A stretch of DNA of 64,000 nucleotides, taken from NCBI GenBank assembly GCA_028023455.1, contig JAQFVV010000282.1:373001-437000 (forward strand), given 5' to 3'. The position numbers were made by a program, and so were the translations under genes. Origin of the DNA: Epiperipatus broadwayi. Lineage: Eukaryota > Onychophora > Udeonychophora > Euonychophora > Peripatidae. Positions 43,490 through 54,180 of this stretch are shown here, piece by piece; position 1 is the stretch's first letter; each line of letters opens with the position of its first letter. The notes under the pieces were generated by a model that was not told the origin of the DNA, ran no database searches, and was given only the letters and a program-made list of their open reading frames with translations.

Positions 43490-45225
43490 ATAATTTAAAA
43501 CTTGTTTCTAAAACTTGCTCTTTCCAATTTTACTAACATTTATATTTGTCATTCTACATGTTAGATTTATAAAGGTATGTGTGTGAAAGAGACAAGAGTG
43601 AAAAGAAAAAGAGTGTTTTTTTTTTTAGACATTTTCTCGTGGAGTGAAAGTCATGGTCAATGTGACATCCAATTTGAAATACATTTACTGGAAAGGGGGG
43701 AGAATTTAAAATTAATGTTATGATTTTAAAACAGTCGATTATGATTATTGGTGTTATTGTTAAATATCAATTTTCATGTAGATATAGAAATTTTTATGTA
43801 TATGTTAGAAATGCAGCAATAAATATTAGTTTATTTTATTAAACGAGGCATATATATTTCATTAAGAGTAGTCTTTATTAAGTGTGATCCTTCATCATCA
43901 AAGTGAATATTAGCTATTTAAGTTCCAATTAGATATACTAAAATTAAGCAATAATTATGAATTTCTTTATAAAAATTAGATTTATGATTAGGCTTAGTCC
44001 TAAAGCTGTGGTTAACCATTATCGTTGTCATTATCATCATCGTCATCATCATGTTTTAATTAATGAGCTGTTTAAATGTTTAAAGGCCATAAATAAATAT
44101 TGATTTATTATTATAATAATCACCACTCCATCATCTATGTCATGCCAGGATGAGTGAATTGCCATCCTAAATTAATAATAATAATCTGAACTAGTAAAAC
44201 TTATAGAAAAATATTGAAACACATTTATTATGTTAAGATCTAAGAAATGATTTCTGCCTAATGAATTTTATATATTCCACTTTAGTTTAAAGATGTTTTA
44301 TGTTACCTAGGTGTTTACTTAAATATTAGTGAATACAGTGCTATGGGTCTAAAATCAACATCATACATTTTGTAAGAAATAAGGTACCAAAGGGATTCAA
44401 ACCCAGTACATGTGAAAAAGTTATAAATATAACTTTGTCTAGGTCCAGCTGACCTAGTGGCACCCTGATAGACCATATTCGCTTGTTGTTCACTTAGATA
44501 TGCACTTGAGATCTAACCAAGAGATAGGAGTGAGTAAAATCTACTGGGGGATATATTGACAGATATTTGATCGAGTTACCAGTGTACTCACTCACTTGAT
44601 TTCCATATACCTGAGTTATAATAGTTTGTTCATAATAATTGTTTATAGTTTCTGCTTGTTTATGGGGGATGTAATGGCAGCCTCATTAGAGTTTGAAATA
44701 GGCAAGATACCAGATATCTGAAATGGCCAGTCCTCCAAGCACTATTGCTGATCTTATGAAATTACAATACGAATGTTTAAGCCACCTATATTTTATCTAT
44801 AAGTAATATTTGAGTATTGAATTAATAAATTTTGATGACTATTATAGTTGCCACTTATAGCTCATTATCTTTAATATGTTTGAGATAAGCATTTTGATCT
44901 TATATTTTTGGCTACAATGCCATTCCCTCATAATAATTTTATTTACCACTTGTTTCATAGCTTATGCTCATGTTAATATAGTTTGAAATCAATTGGATCT
45001 CATTCATTTGATTACTGTCACTCAGATAAAATATTTATTTTATTTAAATCCTTTTGAGCTATTAATTTATAATGGTAATATATTTTGACCAATGTAAATT
45101 TTGTTATAATATATAACCTTTTCTTTGTACTTTTTGACTTTTGTCATAGTCTAGTTTAACTTGCTAGCAAACTGCTAATTTTTACATTATTTTGCCAGTT
45201 TTTCCAATTATTTTATTAAGAAAAA
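43490..45225. other. AT-rich stretch with no recognised feature
   Basis: Nothing recognised beyond a CATCATCATCG tract near 44030. Confidence 0.45.
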
Positions 45226-45231
45226 TGTACT

Positions 45232-46020
45232 GTATAATGCTGCCCCCTTTAAAATTATTTTACAACTAAAAATTAATAATATTTAACTTTAAATTTATAA
45301 CAATGAGATAAGGCTTGCTTTTGAAGGTGCTGATTGGTTGTTTCTCATTCTCTACAAAAGGGAACTGCTTGTCAACAATTTTGATAGGTCAAAATTCTTT
45401 GTTTTGATTTTCAAAATGAAAATGTATGTTTTAGAATATTTTTTAAATTATTTATTATTATTTGCATAAAATGTGTGTAAAAATATAGTTATTTTAGAAG
45501 AATAGTTCAGATCTCAGTAAAAAATTATTTACTTTTACATGAAAATAAATTGAGAAAAAAATTAATGATGTAGCTGCATTTTGCAATGGCTTAAGAAAAG
45601 TACATTTTATATTGTCCACTTATAGCTTATTTCTATCAAATATAATAAATAAAAATTTATTTTTGAAAAAACTTTTATTTATTTTAATAATGTGACAAAT
45701 TAATTATTTTGTTTTTAGAAACTAAACTAAATGAACATAATTTTAAAAGACAAATATATTTTTACTGCTGATTCTGTAATAGACCAATCAAAAGTTTAGA
45801 ACTTTAATTCACTCAGTCATTAGGGATTTTGAACATTGAAAAGGATAATAAATATGATATTTATATGTCAAATTACATTTACACTAAGAAAGCAATAATC
45901 TTTTCAAATATTTAGAACATCAATGTACCAATTTCTTTGCTGGATTGCACAGAAAATGTAAAATAACCATTTAAGCTTTGCTTTTTTGGCTAAAATATCA
46001 AATCTGGTAAATGATATTAT
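45232..46020. mobile_element. Diverged relative of the piggyBac-type MITE
   Basis: Interior blocks match the reverse complement of 40019-40764: CCCCCTTTAAAATTATTTTA, GATTGGTTGTTTCTC and TTTTCAAAATGAAAATGTAT. Terminal repeats and TTAA flanks could not be placed, so the limits are approximate. Confidence 0.4.
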
Positions 46021-46701
46021 TCAGGAAAGACTTAAAATGAAATTCTCATATAACAACGGTCTTTTTCAATACAGCTAATTATTAAACCTTACAAGCTAAA
46101 GTTAATTTCTATTCATTTTAAAGGTGTTTGTGAATTCAATAATGTAATATCAATAACTGATAAAAACAGCAATTCAAACTATCTATAAAACTGAAAATAA
46201 TAATATTTTCAAATAAATTTCAATGCATACATTTATAAAAGAAGACCATTAGGGTTCTGTATTTTAGCAGTTGAATTTTATTCTGCATAGTAGCTTTTCC
46301 AACTCTGTATATATTTCAGTTCAACTTGGTTGTACTTTGACATTAGCTTATGTAGTCCTATATATATTTGAAATCAGAATTGAAATAAGTTGTTTGTCTT
46401 GCTTTTAATTAATAATTTATCTTGCACACATGAAGATATATGATATAAAGTAAAGTAGAGTTAGTACTAACTATGTGAGAAAAAACTATATTCATTATAA
46501 TCAGTCTTCAAACCAGGAATATGTGTTGTCTGTGTTACTGTTTAGTCAATAAACATTTGGCGTGAAATTATCAGATTTCCATATTTTTCTGTAAATACTT
46601 AAAACTAAATAAAAGGAATGTGTCCATATTGTATAAATAATTTTCTTTCATTTGTTTATTAAATATAAATTTTATAATTGACTATAAGCTTGAGTTACTT
46701 T

Positions 46702-46797
46702 CTCATGTGTCATAGCATCAGCCGAGAAGCGAACCCGCTAACCCAGGACAACTGTTTGTAAAGCAGCCATCGCTGAGCTCTTGACCACCAATGCTTG
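46702..46797 (-). mobile_element. tRNA-derived SINE with about 21-bp TSD
   Basis: Minus-strand tRNA-like body with B-box complement GAAGCGAACCC. Flanked by the same 21 bases at about 46681-46701 and 46798-46818, which begin ACTATAAGCTTGAG. The exact match indicates a fairly recent insertion. Confidence 0.88.
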
Positions 46798-46819
46798 ACT
46801 ATAAGCTTGAGTTACTTTT

Positions 46820-47210
46820 ATAGCCTAATTACTTAATTGTGCAAAAAGATGTGAAATTATGAGATACTAGATTTCAATTCTAATAGTGAGTAGATTTCAT
46901 CACCAGTTTGTCCCACAGATAGCTGCATATTTCATTTCACTTAGGATAATTAAAAGTCCTGTAAGATAAATATAATAAGTTAATCTAATGATTGAACCAT
47001 TCAAATTGATAGATTAAAGTAATTTAAATTTATAGGTAATGGAATCTGATAGAATTTGAATAATATTATAATGTTATTTTAATTCCATTTTTAATAACCT
47101 GTTATTTTAATTCCATTTATCATGAGGGAGATCTCATGGATTTGTATATATAGTAATTAAAGTCATGGGTTTAGTTTAGTTTAATTTTATAATTATAACA
47201 TTTCAATTTT
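46820..47210. other. AT-rich stretch with no recognised feature
   Basis: Nothing recognised. Confidence 0.4.
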
Positions 47211-47213
47211 GAA

Positions 47214-47615
47214 ATATTTATGTTGTAATTATACATTTATTTAATGCACATTGATTATGTAAGTACTAAGGCAATAAACCTAAAGCATGTGCGGTTGAAA
47301 ATGCGAAGGTAGGGACCTCTACAGGTTTTAACCACAAGCTTACACATTGGAAGAAAAGAGGGGACCCTTCTTTACTTCAACCTACTTTCTATATAAATAG
47401 GTGAAGCTGATGTATTGAATAGCTTCACGCTCTCAGATCTAACTGCTTCAGCCTCATCTATTTATATAGAAAGTAGGTTGAAGTAAAGAAGGGTTCTCCT
47501 CTTTTCTTCCAATGCATAACCTTGTGGTTAAGACCTGTAGAGGTCCCTACCTTCGCATTTTCAACCACACATGCTTTAGGTTTATTGCCTTAGTAAATAT
47601 TTATGTTGTAATTAA
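47214..47615. repeat. Large foldback repeat with perfect central hairpin
   Basis: Arms about 47262-47400 and 47455-47595 are inverted copies (about 95%), with blocks such as GTAGAGGTCCCTACCTTCGC. The loop includes a hairpin GTGAAGCT/AGCTTCAC at 47401-47428. TTTATGTTGTAATTA occurs at both outer ends and could be a target duplication. Fragments of the same repeat lie at 38070-38205 and about 23350-23400. No hammerhead core was found in it. Confidence 0.65.
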
Positions 47616-47639
47616 ACTTATTATTATAGTCTTATAACT

Positions 47640-48600
47640 GTTTTGAATTTATATTAATATTTTTAACTTTTACCTTGTTTAAAGCTTGAAAGTCAAAAGT
47701 TATATGAACCTAGAAAAGATAATAACTGAGTTACACATTGCTTTTGTTACATAAATGTATAAATATTTATAGAAGGTCAGGTTTAAATTAAAAATATAGG
47801 AATGGAGTCTATAGTAAGTGAAAAAAATTAAAAATTCTCTAAAGTATAGGTTTGAACATACATTTTAATTATATGTCAAATATAAACCTTTATCATATGA
47901 TTGACGATCCTGTGAAAGTTTCATTGTATAACTGAAGTCAAAGTAACTTCCTTGCAGCTATCTGTTGGATTCTTTTGATGGCTTTGAACTGTGAAAGATT
48001 ACTATATTTTGTGAGCATTTAGATTTGCATTATGGGTAGATTTAAAGAAATTACTTTCCTTTTACTTGAAGTAAATTGAATGGCAAATCTGAGCAGATTA
48101 TTAAAAATTATAAAGCAGTAAAAATGAGAAAGCTAGGGAATAAATTTCAGAGTTTTATCGTTGTGATTTTTTTTGTTTTATTTCCCTTTGTTTCCAGCCA
48201 ATACAAAAAACTATTTTATAACTGAATGTAGAAAATAATTATGAAAAATCATCTGGTAATCAAATCTGCATAAAGATATTTTTTAAAAAAAGGATTCCAT
48301 TAATATGGACTTAATTCTGTGTCATGTGTTAAAAACATGATATGAGAACAGGAGATATAAATAGACCTGAAAAAAAAAATGTCAGTAGTCTAATTCTGAA
48401 TTGAGTACAGAAAAGTGCAGATTGGTCCCATGAAGGAAAGAGATACTTTGTGACTATTTAAAAGTATTTTTGAATGTTACATCCAATGCAGCCAAAACTA
48501 TAATATTAGTTAGCAGAAAACTATTTATCATACATGACTAATAAAACCAAAGACATGACAAAGATCACATGATCACCATCTCATACTAGCACATAATTGT
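47640..48600. other. AT-rich stretch with no recognised feature
   Basis: Nothing recognised. Confidence 0.45.
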
Positions 48601-48612
48601 TGTAAATAAAGG

Positions 48613-48691
48613 CAAAACTGTGTCACCCTGTGCCAACCAGTTGATTACTCTGGTTGGCACAGGGTGGCACTACTGTATGGAGAGTTTTGCC
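48613..48691. mobile_element. H2 repeat, ends only (foldback remnant)
   Basis: The H2 outer segment (ACCCTGTGCCAACCAG) and its inverted copy are joined with the ribozyme-bearing middle deleted. This gives a near-perfect palindrome of about 79 bases. Confidence 0.65.
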
Positions 48692-48699
48692 TTCATTTA

Positions 48700-49135
48700 C
48701 ATGACAAAGACCTGAAACTATGTAATTGTATTCAGAGACAAACATTGAAGTTGTTTTGAATGTAACATGGCCTGATTTAGAAAAGGAACTCATACTGTGA
48801 GGAAATAGGTGGATTCTGCCATAAGACCTACTATATATCTATTTTCAGTGGGACTCATCTACATTATCTACCATCCCTGATATCTTAAAAGGATAATCAC
48901 AATCCTGACTGGATTGATAACGACTATCTTTAAAGATATATACATATTTAGTAAGCTTACACTCTACAAAAATCATAGTCTAAAACATATTTCTTAGCTG
49001 GTAAGACCTTTCATTATATTTAATTTTAAGATCTTAAATATAATATTTATGTTATTCAATATTTTGTATTTTTATTTATTTACTATCTTTATATATGGCT
49101 AATTGTGAATGCATAAGCAACAATTTCATATTTTA
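48700..49135. other. AT-rich stretch with no recognised feature
   Basis: Nothing recognised. Confidence 0.4.
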
Positions 49136-49141
49136 TAAACA

Positions 49142-49240
49142 AGGCAAAACTCTCCATACAGTAGTGCCACCCTGTGCCAACCAGAGTAATCAATGGATGC
49201 CAATTATGTGCTAGTATAAGAGATGGTGATCATGTGAATT
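49142..49240 (+). mobile_element. H2 repeat fragment
   Basis: Contains AACTCTCCATACAGTAGTGC through AATCAATGGATGCCA, then jumps to the distal block GTGCTAGTATAAGAGATGGT. The middle, including the ribozyme, is deleted. Confidence 0.65.
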
Positions 49241-49984
49241 TCATATTTTATTTATTTGTTGTAAATAGATTTATTTTTTAATTAACTCGGTTTGTTTCTG
49301 CTGTCTGAACTCATTCCAGGCCTGTGCCATTAATATATTGCAAACCTTGAAAAGTCATGCAAATCACTAAGGGACAGGGAGAATTAATGGAATTACATTA
49401 AAATGGTGACGATTAGCAATAATAAAATATCCAGAAGTAATTTTCTATTTAAGAGAGACTGGCACCTAAGAAATTAATTTTAAATTGAATCTAAACAAAG
49501 AAGTTAAAAATACTTTTGGAATCATTATACAAAATCTACCCTTCAGTGCTAAAGTTATTTTAATCATCATCATCTGAATATTAGTTATATTATTGAATAT
49601 ATTTGATTTTGCTAACCATTTTCTAGTATAGATATATATTATTTAGCCAATTTAAACCATTACAGTATATTAACATCTAATTAATGCATATAACTTTGTT
49701 GACCTTTTATTAAAAGGTATAATAGAACTTACTGAGAAGAAACGTCTTTCTATGAACTCCATGTAGAAAAAAAATGAAAAAAGAACCAGTTTGTCAATTG
49801 TTGGGTGTTGAACTTTAGAATTATTTTTTTGGCTTGCTTTATGGTCTACTATCCCAAATTAGTTAAATACTCATTTGCTAATAAATATTTGATAGCTACT
49901 TTTGTTTTGGCTATAGTTGAGCTACTGAAGAAATGTGTTGTAGTGTGAAAGTTATTTAATATATTTATAAAGATATTACATATG

Positions 49985-50348
49985 TCTAACAAATTTAAAA
50001 TCAGTTTTCATACACTCCCCTGTACCAGTCGGCTTATCAATAATTCCAAAGGCAAAATAGACCTCTCTCAGACCACCCATGTCGTTTATAGCATCTCATG
50101 CCCTCAACCCGGATGCCGTGCCAGGTGAGACTAAAGCCAGCATAACCAACAGGACCACTCAACATAGATACACTTACAATAGAGCACAAAAAAATAATGA
50201 CAATTCATCAACATTTTTGGAACACTCTAAGAAGACTGGCCATATATTCGAACCCTCTAACCCCAAGATAGTTTGCATAGAGAAAAGCCACATCAAACGA
50301 AAAATTAGGGAGGCGTATTTCATTACTGGTAATAATAACTATCAATAG
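49985..50348 (+). pseudogene. Penelope-like GIY-YIG endonuclease fragment (third PLE family)
   Basis: The first frame (49998-50120) reads FKISFHTLPCTSRLINNSKG, then THVVYSISCPQPGCRA: VVYSI is the GIY motif and C..PGC the Cys motif typical of PLE linkers. A frameshift then leads to GETKASITNRTTQHRYTYNR (YIG reduced to G, catalytic-Arg region), KKTGHIFEP and SHIKRKIREAYFI with the metal-binding Glu, ending at 50348. The protein is distinct from those at 10547, 11811 and 39125. No terminal hammerhead was found downstream, and the reverse transcriptase is missing. Confidence 0.75.
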
Positions 50349-50349
50349 A

Positions 50350-51600
50350 TGCGATGCCTGCTTCGACATCTCCAAAAGTTGGGCTATCTAAATAATTCAC
50401 ATATTTTGCATATCGCCATTATTGAAAAAAAATCTGACCCTTATTAGAATCCGAAAAATATTCAAATTTAACAGTGCGGAATTCGAACTCAAATTGTAGA
50501 TATATGTGGGTGTGTTATTTCTGCATCAAGCATATATGTATACATGAAAAGTAATTTTATTAAATGGCATATAAAAATATATATTTTTAAATCTAAATAT
50601 TATTTTTAAAAGGCATCAATCTCTGAACTATTTAGCACTTATTTTGACCTTATGTTTGCCTGCATATTTTTTTTTTTTTTAAAATTATTGGCAATTTTTA
50701 AATATATATATTATTGATTTTTTGTTTTGAACTTTATTTTATAATCCTAGTGCAAAAATCATGTTTTTATTATTATTGAAATCTATTCGCCATTTCTTTA
50801 ATAAAAAAAATTTTTTTTTTTTTATGTGTTTTAAAAAAACTCGGTAAAGTTGTTAGATTAGATGTACACATTTTTATGCTTGTTTTGAATCAATATGTTG
50901 TCTGCCTTTAGTTGGTCTTACAAAAGATCTATACTGTATTGCTTAAAAAATTAAAGGTTAAAAGTTATATTCTGAATCAAAATATCGTCGTAGCATTTTT
51001 TATTTTTTTATTTTTCTATTTGTCATGGCTCTTAAAATTTATTTTTGTACTTGTAAAAATAAAATATATTTTCAATCGTTGTATTTGCAATATATATATA
51101 TGATTATGAAAATATAATTAATATCTGTGCGTATGGGTTTATAAATTACGGTGTTTTATTTCGCCCGAGAAGACAGCTCAATAATAAACATGGCTGGCTA
51201 TGGGGTAAAAGAAAAAGAGGAAACGGTTTAGTCCGATAAACTTGATCGAACTGCTGAGCGCTGTCAATTGCCTTATTTTATTCATTTTTTTAAGAGTTTT
51301 AACTATAAAATAAATTATTACATTTTGATTTATAAGAGTCAAACTTACTTTACCCAGAACTTTGACACCAGCCACTTCAGATAAATAACGTAAAGTTACC
51401 CCTATTTATTTACTAAACTAGAGATTGTCTCTAGCTTTAAACCACAGTTAAAAATTAATACATCTGATTTTTTTTATAAACACACACACATATAAAGTAA
51501 TTCACACATCTCTTAGATATTACACATGCGAAAGAGAAATGTGAATAACTTATTGTGTGTGTGTTTACTTTTAAAAACTGCAATATATTAATCTTTAGCA
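50350..51600. other. AT-rich stretch with no recognised feature
   Basis: Nothing recognised. Open frames at 50912-51103 and 51178-51375 have low-complexity composition and no motif. Confidence 0.45.
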
Positions 51601-51605
51601 AGTTT

Positions 51606-51709
51606 TTTTTTCTCATGGGTCATAGCATCAGCCGGGAAGCGAACCCGCTAACCCGGGACAACTGCTTGTAAAGCGGCTGTTGCTGACCTCTCGACCACCA
51701 ATGCTTGAC
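51606..51709 (-). mobile_element. tRNA-derived SINE, well preserved
   Basis: Minus-strand tRNA-like body with complete A and B boxes and a T-run for the A-tail. The flanks TAATCTTTAGCAAGTTT and TAATCTTTAGCAGGTTT form a target duplication of about 16 bp with one mismatch. Confidence 0.87.
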
Positions 51710-51837
51710 TAATCTTTAGCAGGTTTAAAGTTTATATCTGCGCTAACGATAATCTCTAGTTTAGTAAGGGATTAGTGATTATCAAAATGTAACAATTTGC
51801 AATTGATAAATACTCTTCAGATATATATATATGAGAG

Positions 51838-51920
51838 ATGTTGACTTGGGCTAATTGATGAGTTCTGATTCAGCATGAAATACATCTTGGAAGTCATTTG
51901 CCTTTTATTGTATTTTTATT
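51838..51920 (+). mobile_element. H1-type repeat fragment with decayed hammerhead
   Basis: Contains UUGAUGA then GAAAUACA, an H1 ribozyme with core C3 changed to U and stem I weakened. Confidence 0.5.
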
Positions 51921-52038
51921 TATATGATTTTAAAAAAAATGGTGTAGGTGTGGAGATTATTTAATATATTTATAAAAATAAATTATTTTTAAATGTTATT
52001 ATTATAAAACTTTTACAGAATTTACTTTACTTCTAAGA

Positions 52039-52624
52039 TATATGAGCACAGACTTTCACATGACCCACCACTCTCCACACTATCTCATAACACTGATACA
52101 CTTGAATACATATATGTTAAAAAGATAAATAATCACCAATATACGTATTTCATGCTACATATATAGACACAAGTATATAATAAGCTTGTGTGTTTCAGCT
52201 ATTACATAGTAGAGCAGTCTTCCCATCCCTTGTATATGTATTAAATGGATTATGTCCTATACATGAGGGGTCAGATTGATCTTAGGTCAACATAAGTGTG
52301 ACAAGAATCTCAGCCTCAGGGTGGCCTTTGAGCATTCCATCATCAGATTTTCAATTGGATGGACGGTTGAATAGTTGGAGTGTGGAGTAGATTGAAGCCT
52401 GTCCATTAAAGTATGAGGATTGACTATCTTAATATATATCTGAGCACTTACAGCATATATGTGTAGAGATGGTAATCTGGACCAACTGATGATTGCTGTT
52501 TTAGCATGAAATACATATATTGGTGATTATTTATCTTTTCAACATATATATGTGTTCAAGGGTATCAGTGTTATGAGATAGTGCAGAGAGTGGTGGGTCA
52601 TTCTGTGCTCATATACCCTATATA
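52039..52624 (+). mobile_element. H1 hammerhead element, inverted-dimer insertion with 13-bp TSD
   Basis: An inverted partial unit (52039-52165) is followed by one long direct unit (52166-52624). The whole is bounded by TTTACTTCTAAGA at 52026-52038 and 52625-52637. The inverted part breaks inside stem II of the ribozyme. The direct unit carries a full hammerhead at 52482-52523. The structure parallels the H3 insertion at 12719-13934 and the PLEs, arguing for one shared insertion mechanism. Confidence 0.8.
52482..52523 (+). ncRNA. Type I hammerhead ribozyme (H1)
   Basis: Stem I CCAA/UUGG, core CUGAUGA at 52486-52492, stem II UGCU/AGCA, GAAA at 52508-52511, stem III AUACAUAU, A17. Only stem III differs from the complete copy at 32020. 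Confidence 0.75.
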
Positions 52625-52639
52625 TTTACTTCTAAGAGT

Positions 52640-53400
52640 AATTTTTCTAGGCTTTCTATTTTTGATAACCTTTTATTGTTCACTTCAACACACATAGTAC
52701 TTAAAAAAGTATTTTTTTTATTGATAATGTCAATTTTTAATTGAACCTAGCTCAATGTATATGTAAACAAAAGGAGTAAATCACTCTCTCCCAGGCTATG
52801 AATTAAAAGCAGTCTAAATGTTAAACAGAGGATCAAGGATAAAATGAATTCACCTATTCTTGGAGATCTGGTGTTTGTAAGCATATCCTTGTCAACATTG
52901 TTGGCAATGTAAATGTTATATAATTGCTGTTATAAATATATATGAGGATACACTAAACTAACTAGAATCAGTCTCTGGTTTGTGTACATGCTGTAGTGCA
53001 TGCTTCTGCTGTTGCAAACTTCTTTCAGAAACCCTTCAACATCAATATGCCAAATGATATTGCCATATAAAATTGTGGTACCATATAGCACACTTTTTGG
53101 AAAGTGTGTTAATTTATTTGACAATTTTTATATGAAATTTTGTATTTATTTAACAAAACAGCAGAGAAAACAGTTGTAATGCTTGAAACAGATTACAAGA
53201 AAACTTATAAAAATACAAGTTTGTGAGTGGTTTAACTGAAATGTTAAATTCACCATATTCCTAAAACCTTGACAAACAAAGTCCATAATTTATTGATGCA
53301 AATGGCATTTTTTCTCAGATTTATTTCGTAATGGTTAGTCATTTTACCTATAAGTTCTGAAACATTTATGTGATGTGGTAAAACATAAATATCCCACTTT
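52640..53400. other. AT-rich stretch with no recognised feature
   Basis: Nothing recognised. Confidence 0.45.
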
Positions 53401-53401
53401 G

Positions 53402-53802
53402 TGTATAAATACAATTTATCCAAACCACCTCAAACACTTTTTAGCAAAACCCTTTATTTGTACATATATACATAAATACATCTATATTTTGACTGTCCTG
53501 CAGTCTTCTTCAGAGCCAGTACATACACTTATGTTTCAACTGCCCTGCAGTCTTCTTCAGAGTCAGTTCACTTTAATCAAGTAAACTGGCTCTGAAGAAG
53601 ACTGCAGGAGAGTTAAAATGTAAGTGTATGTATTCACTTTAATCTTTAGTGAGATTAAAGTGAACTGGCTCTGAAGAAGATTGCAGGACAGTTGAAGAAG
53701 TCTGCAGGACAGTTGAAACATAGGTGCATGTATATATGTACAAATAAAGACTTTTCCTAAAAAAGGTTCAAAGTGTTTTGGATAAATTGTATTTATATAA
53801 GA
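53402..53802. mobile_element. Foldback element with several hammerhead-like cores (H7-related)
   Basis: The outer ends TACAATTTATCCAAA and its complement show inverted arms. Inside are four hammerhead-like cores: minus at 53491-53515 and 53531-53562, plus at 53590-53620 and 53671-53725. The best reads CUGAAGA, an extra A, stem II GACUGC/GCAGUU and GAAAC. Several are truncated. Probably the termini of a PLE whose body has been lost. Confidence 0.6.
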
Positions 53803-53878
53803 TATTACAGAAAAATAAAGAAAAGAGTGATTTTGGTAATATCCCATTTTGTGGAAAAGAAAAGGCTGCAAGCTTCAC

Positions 53879-53925
53879 CCTGACAAAGTGTTATCACTCA
53901 AAGCCTTGAGCGTGAAACATTTTTT
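53879..53925 (+). ncRNA. Possible hammerhead-like remnant
   Basis: CUGACAA is followed by a hairpin CUCAA/UUGAG and GAAAC. The spacing is longer than in a standard stem II, so this is only suggestive. Confidence 0.25.
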
Positions 53926-54180
53926 AATTAAATTTAGTAAGACCCAACTTATCTATCAGCCATATTCACTTGATCTTACTTCATGAGATTTTTTTAAATC
54001 TCTCAAATGAAAAAATGTCTCAATTTAACTTTCAGACTTAGAAATAGTCAAAAAAATGTTGCAGGCATTAAAAGGCTTGCTTAGATCAATGTTTTACATC
54101 AAATAGATAGTAATTTGAAAAATATTGAATGTATAACACTTAAAAATAAACAATTTTTTTATTATAAAATTCTGGTTACT

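Noticed and set aside
47265-47600. GTAGAGGTCCCTACC block as a hammerhead core
   Set aside because: CUGUAGA is present but no GAAA follows a stem at the right spacing and no stem I is found.
53375-53871. Open frames on both strands with repeated Ser-Ser-Glu-Pro and Leu-Gln segments
   Set aside because: They are translations of the inverted hammerhead repeats at 53402-53802.
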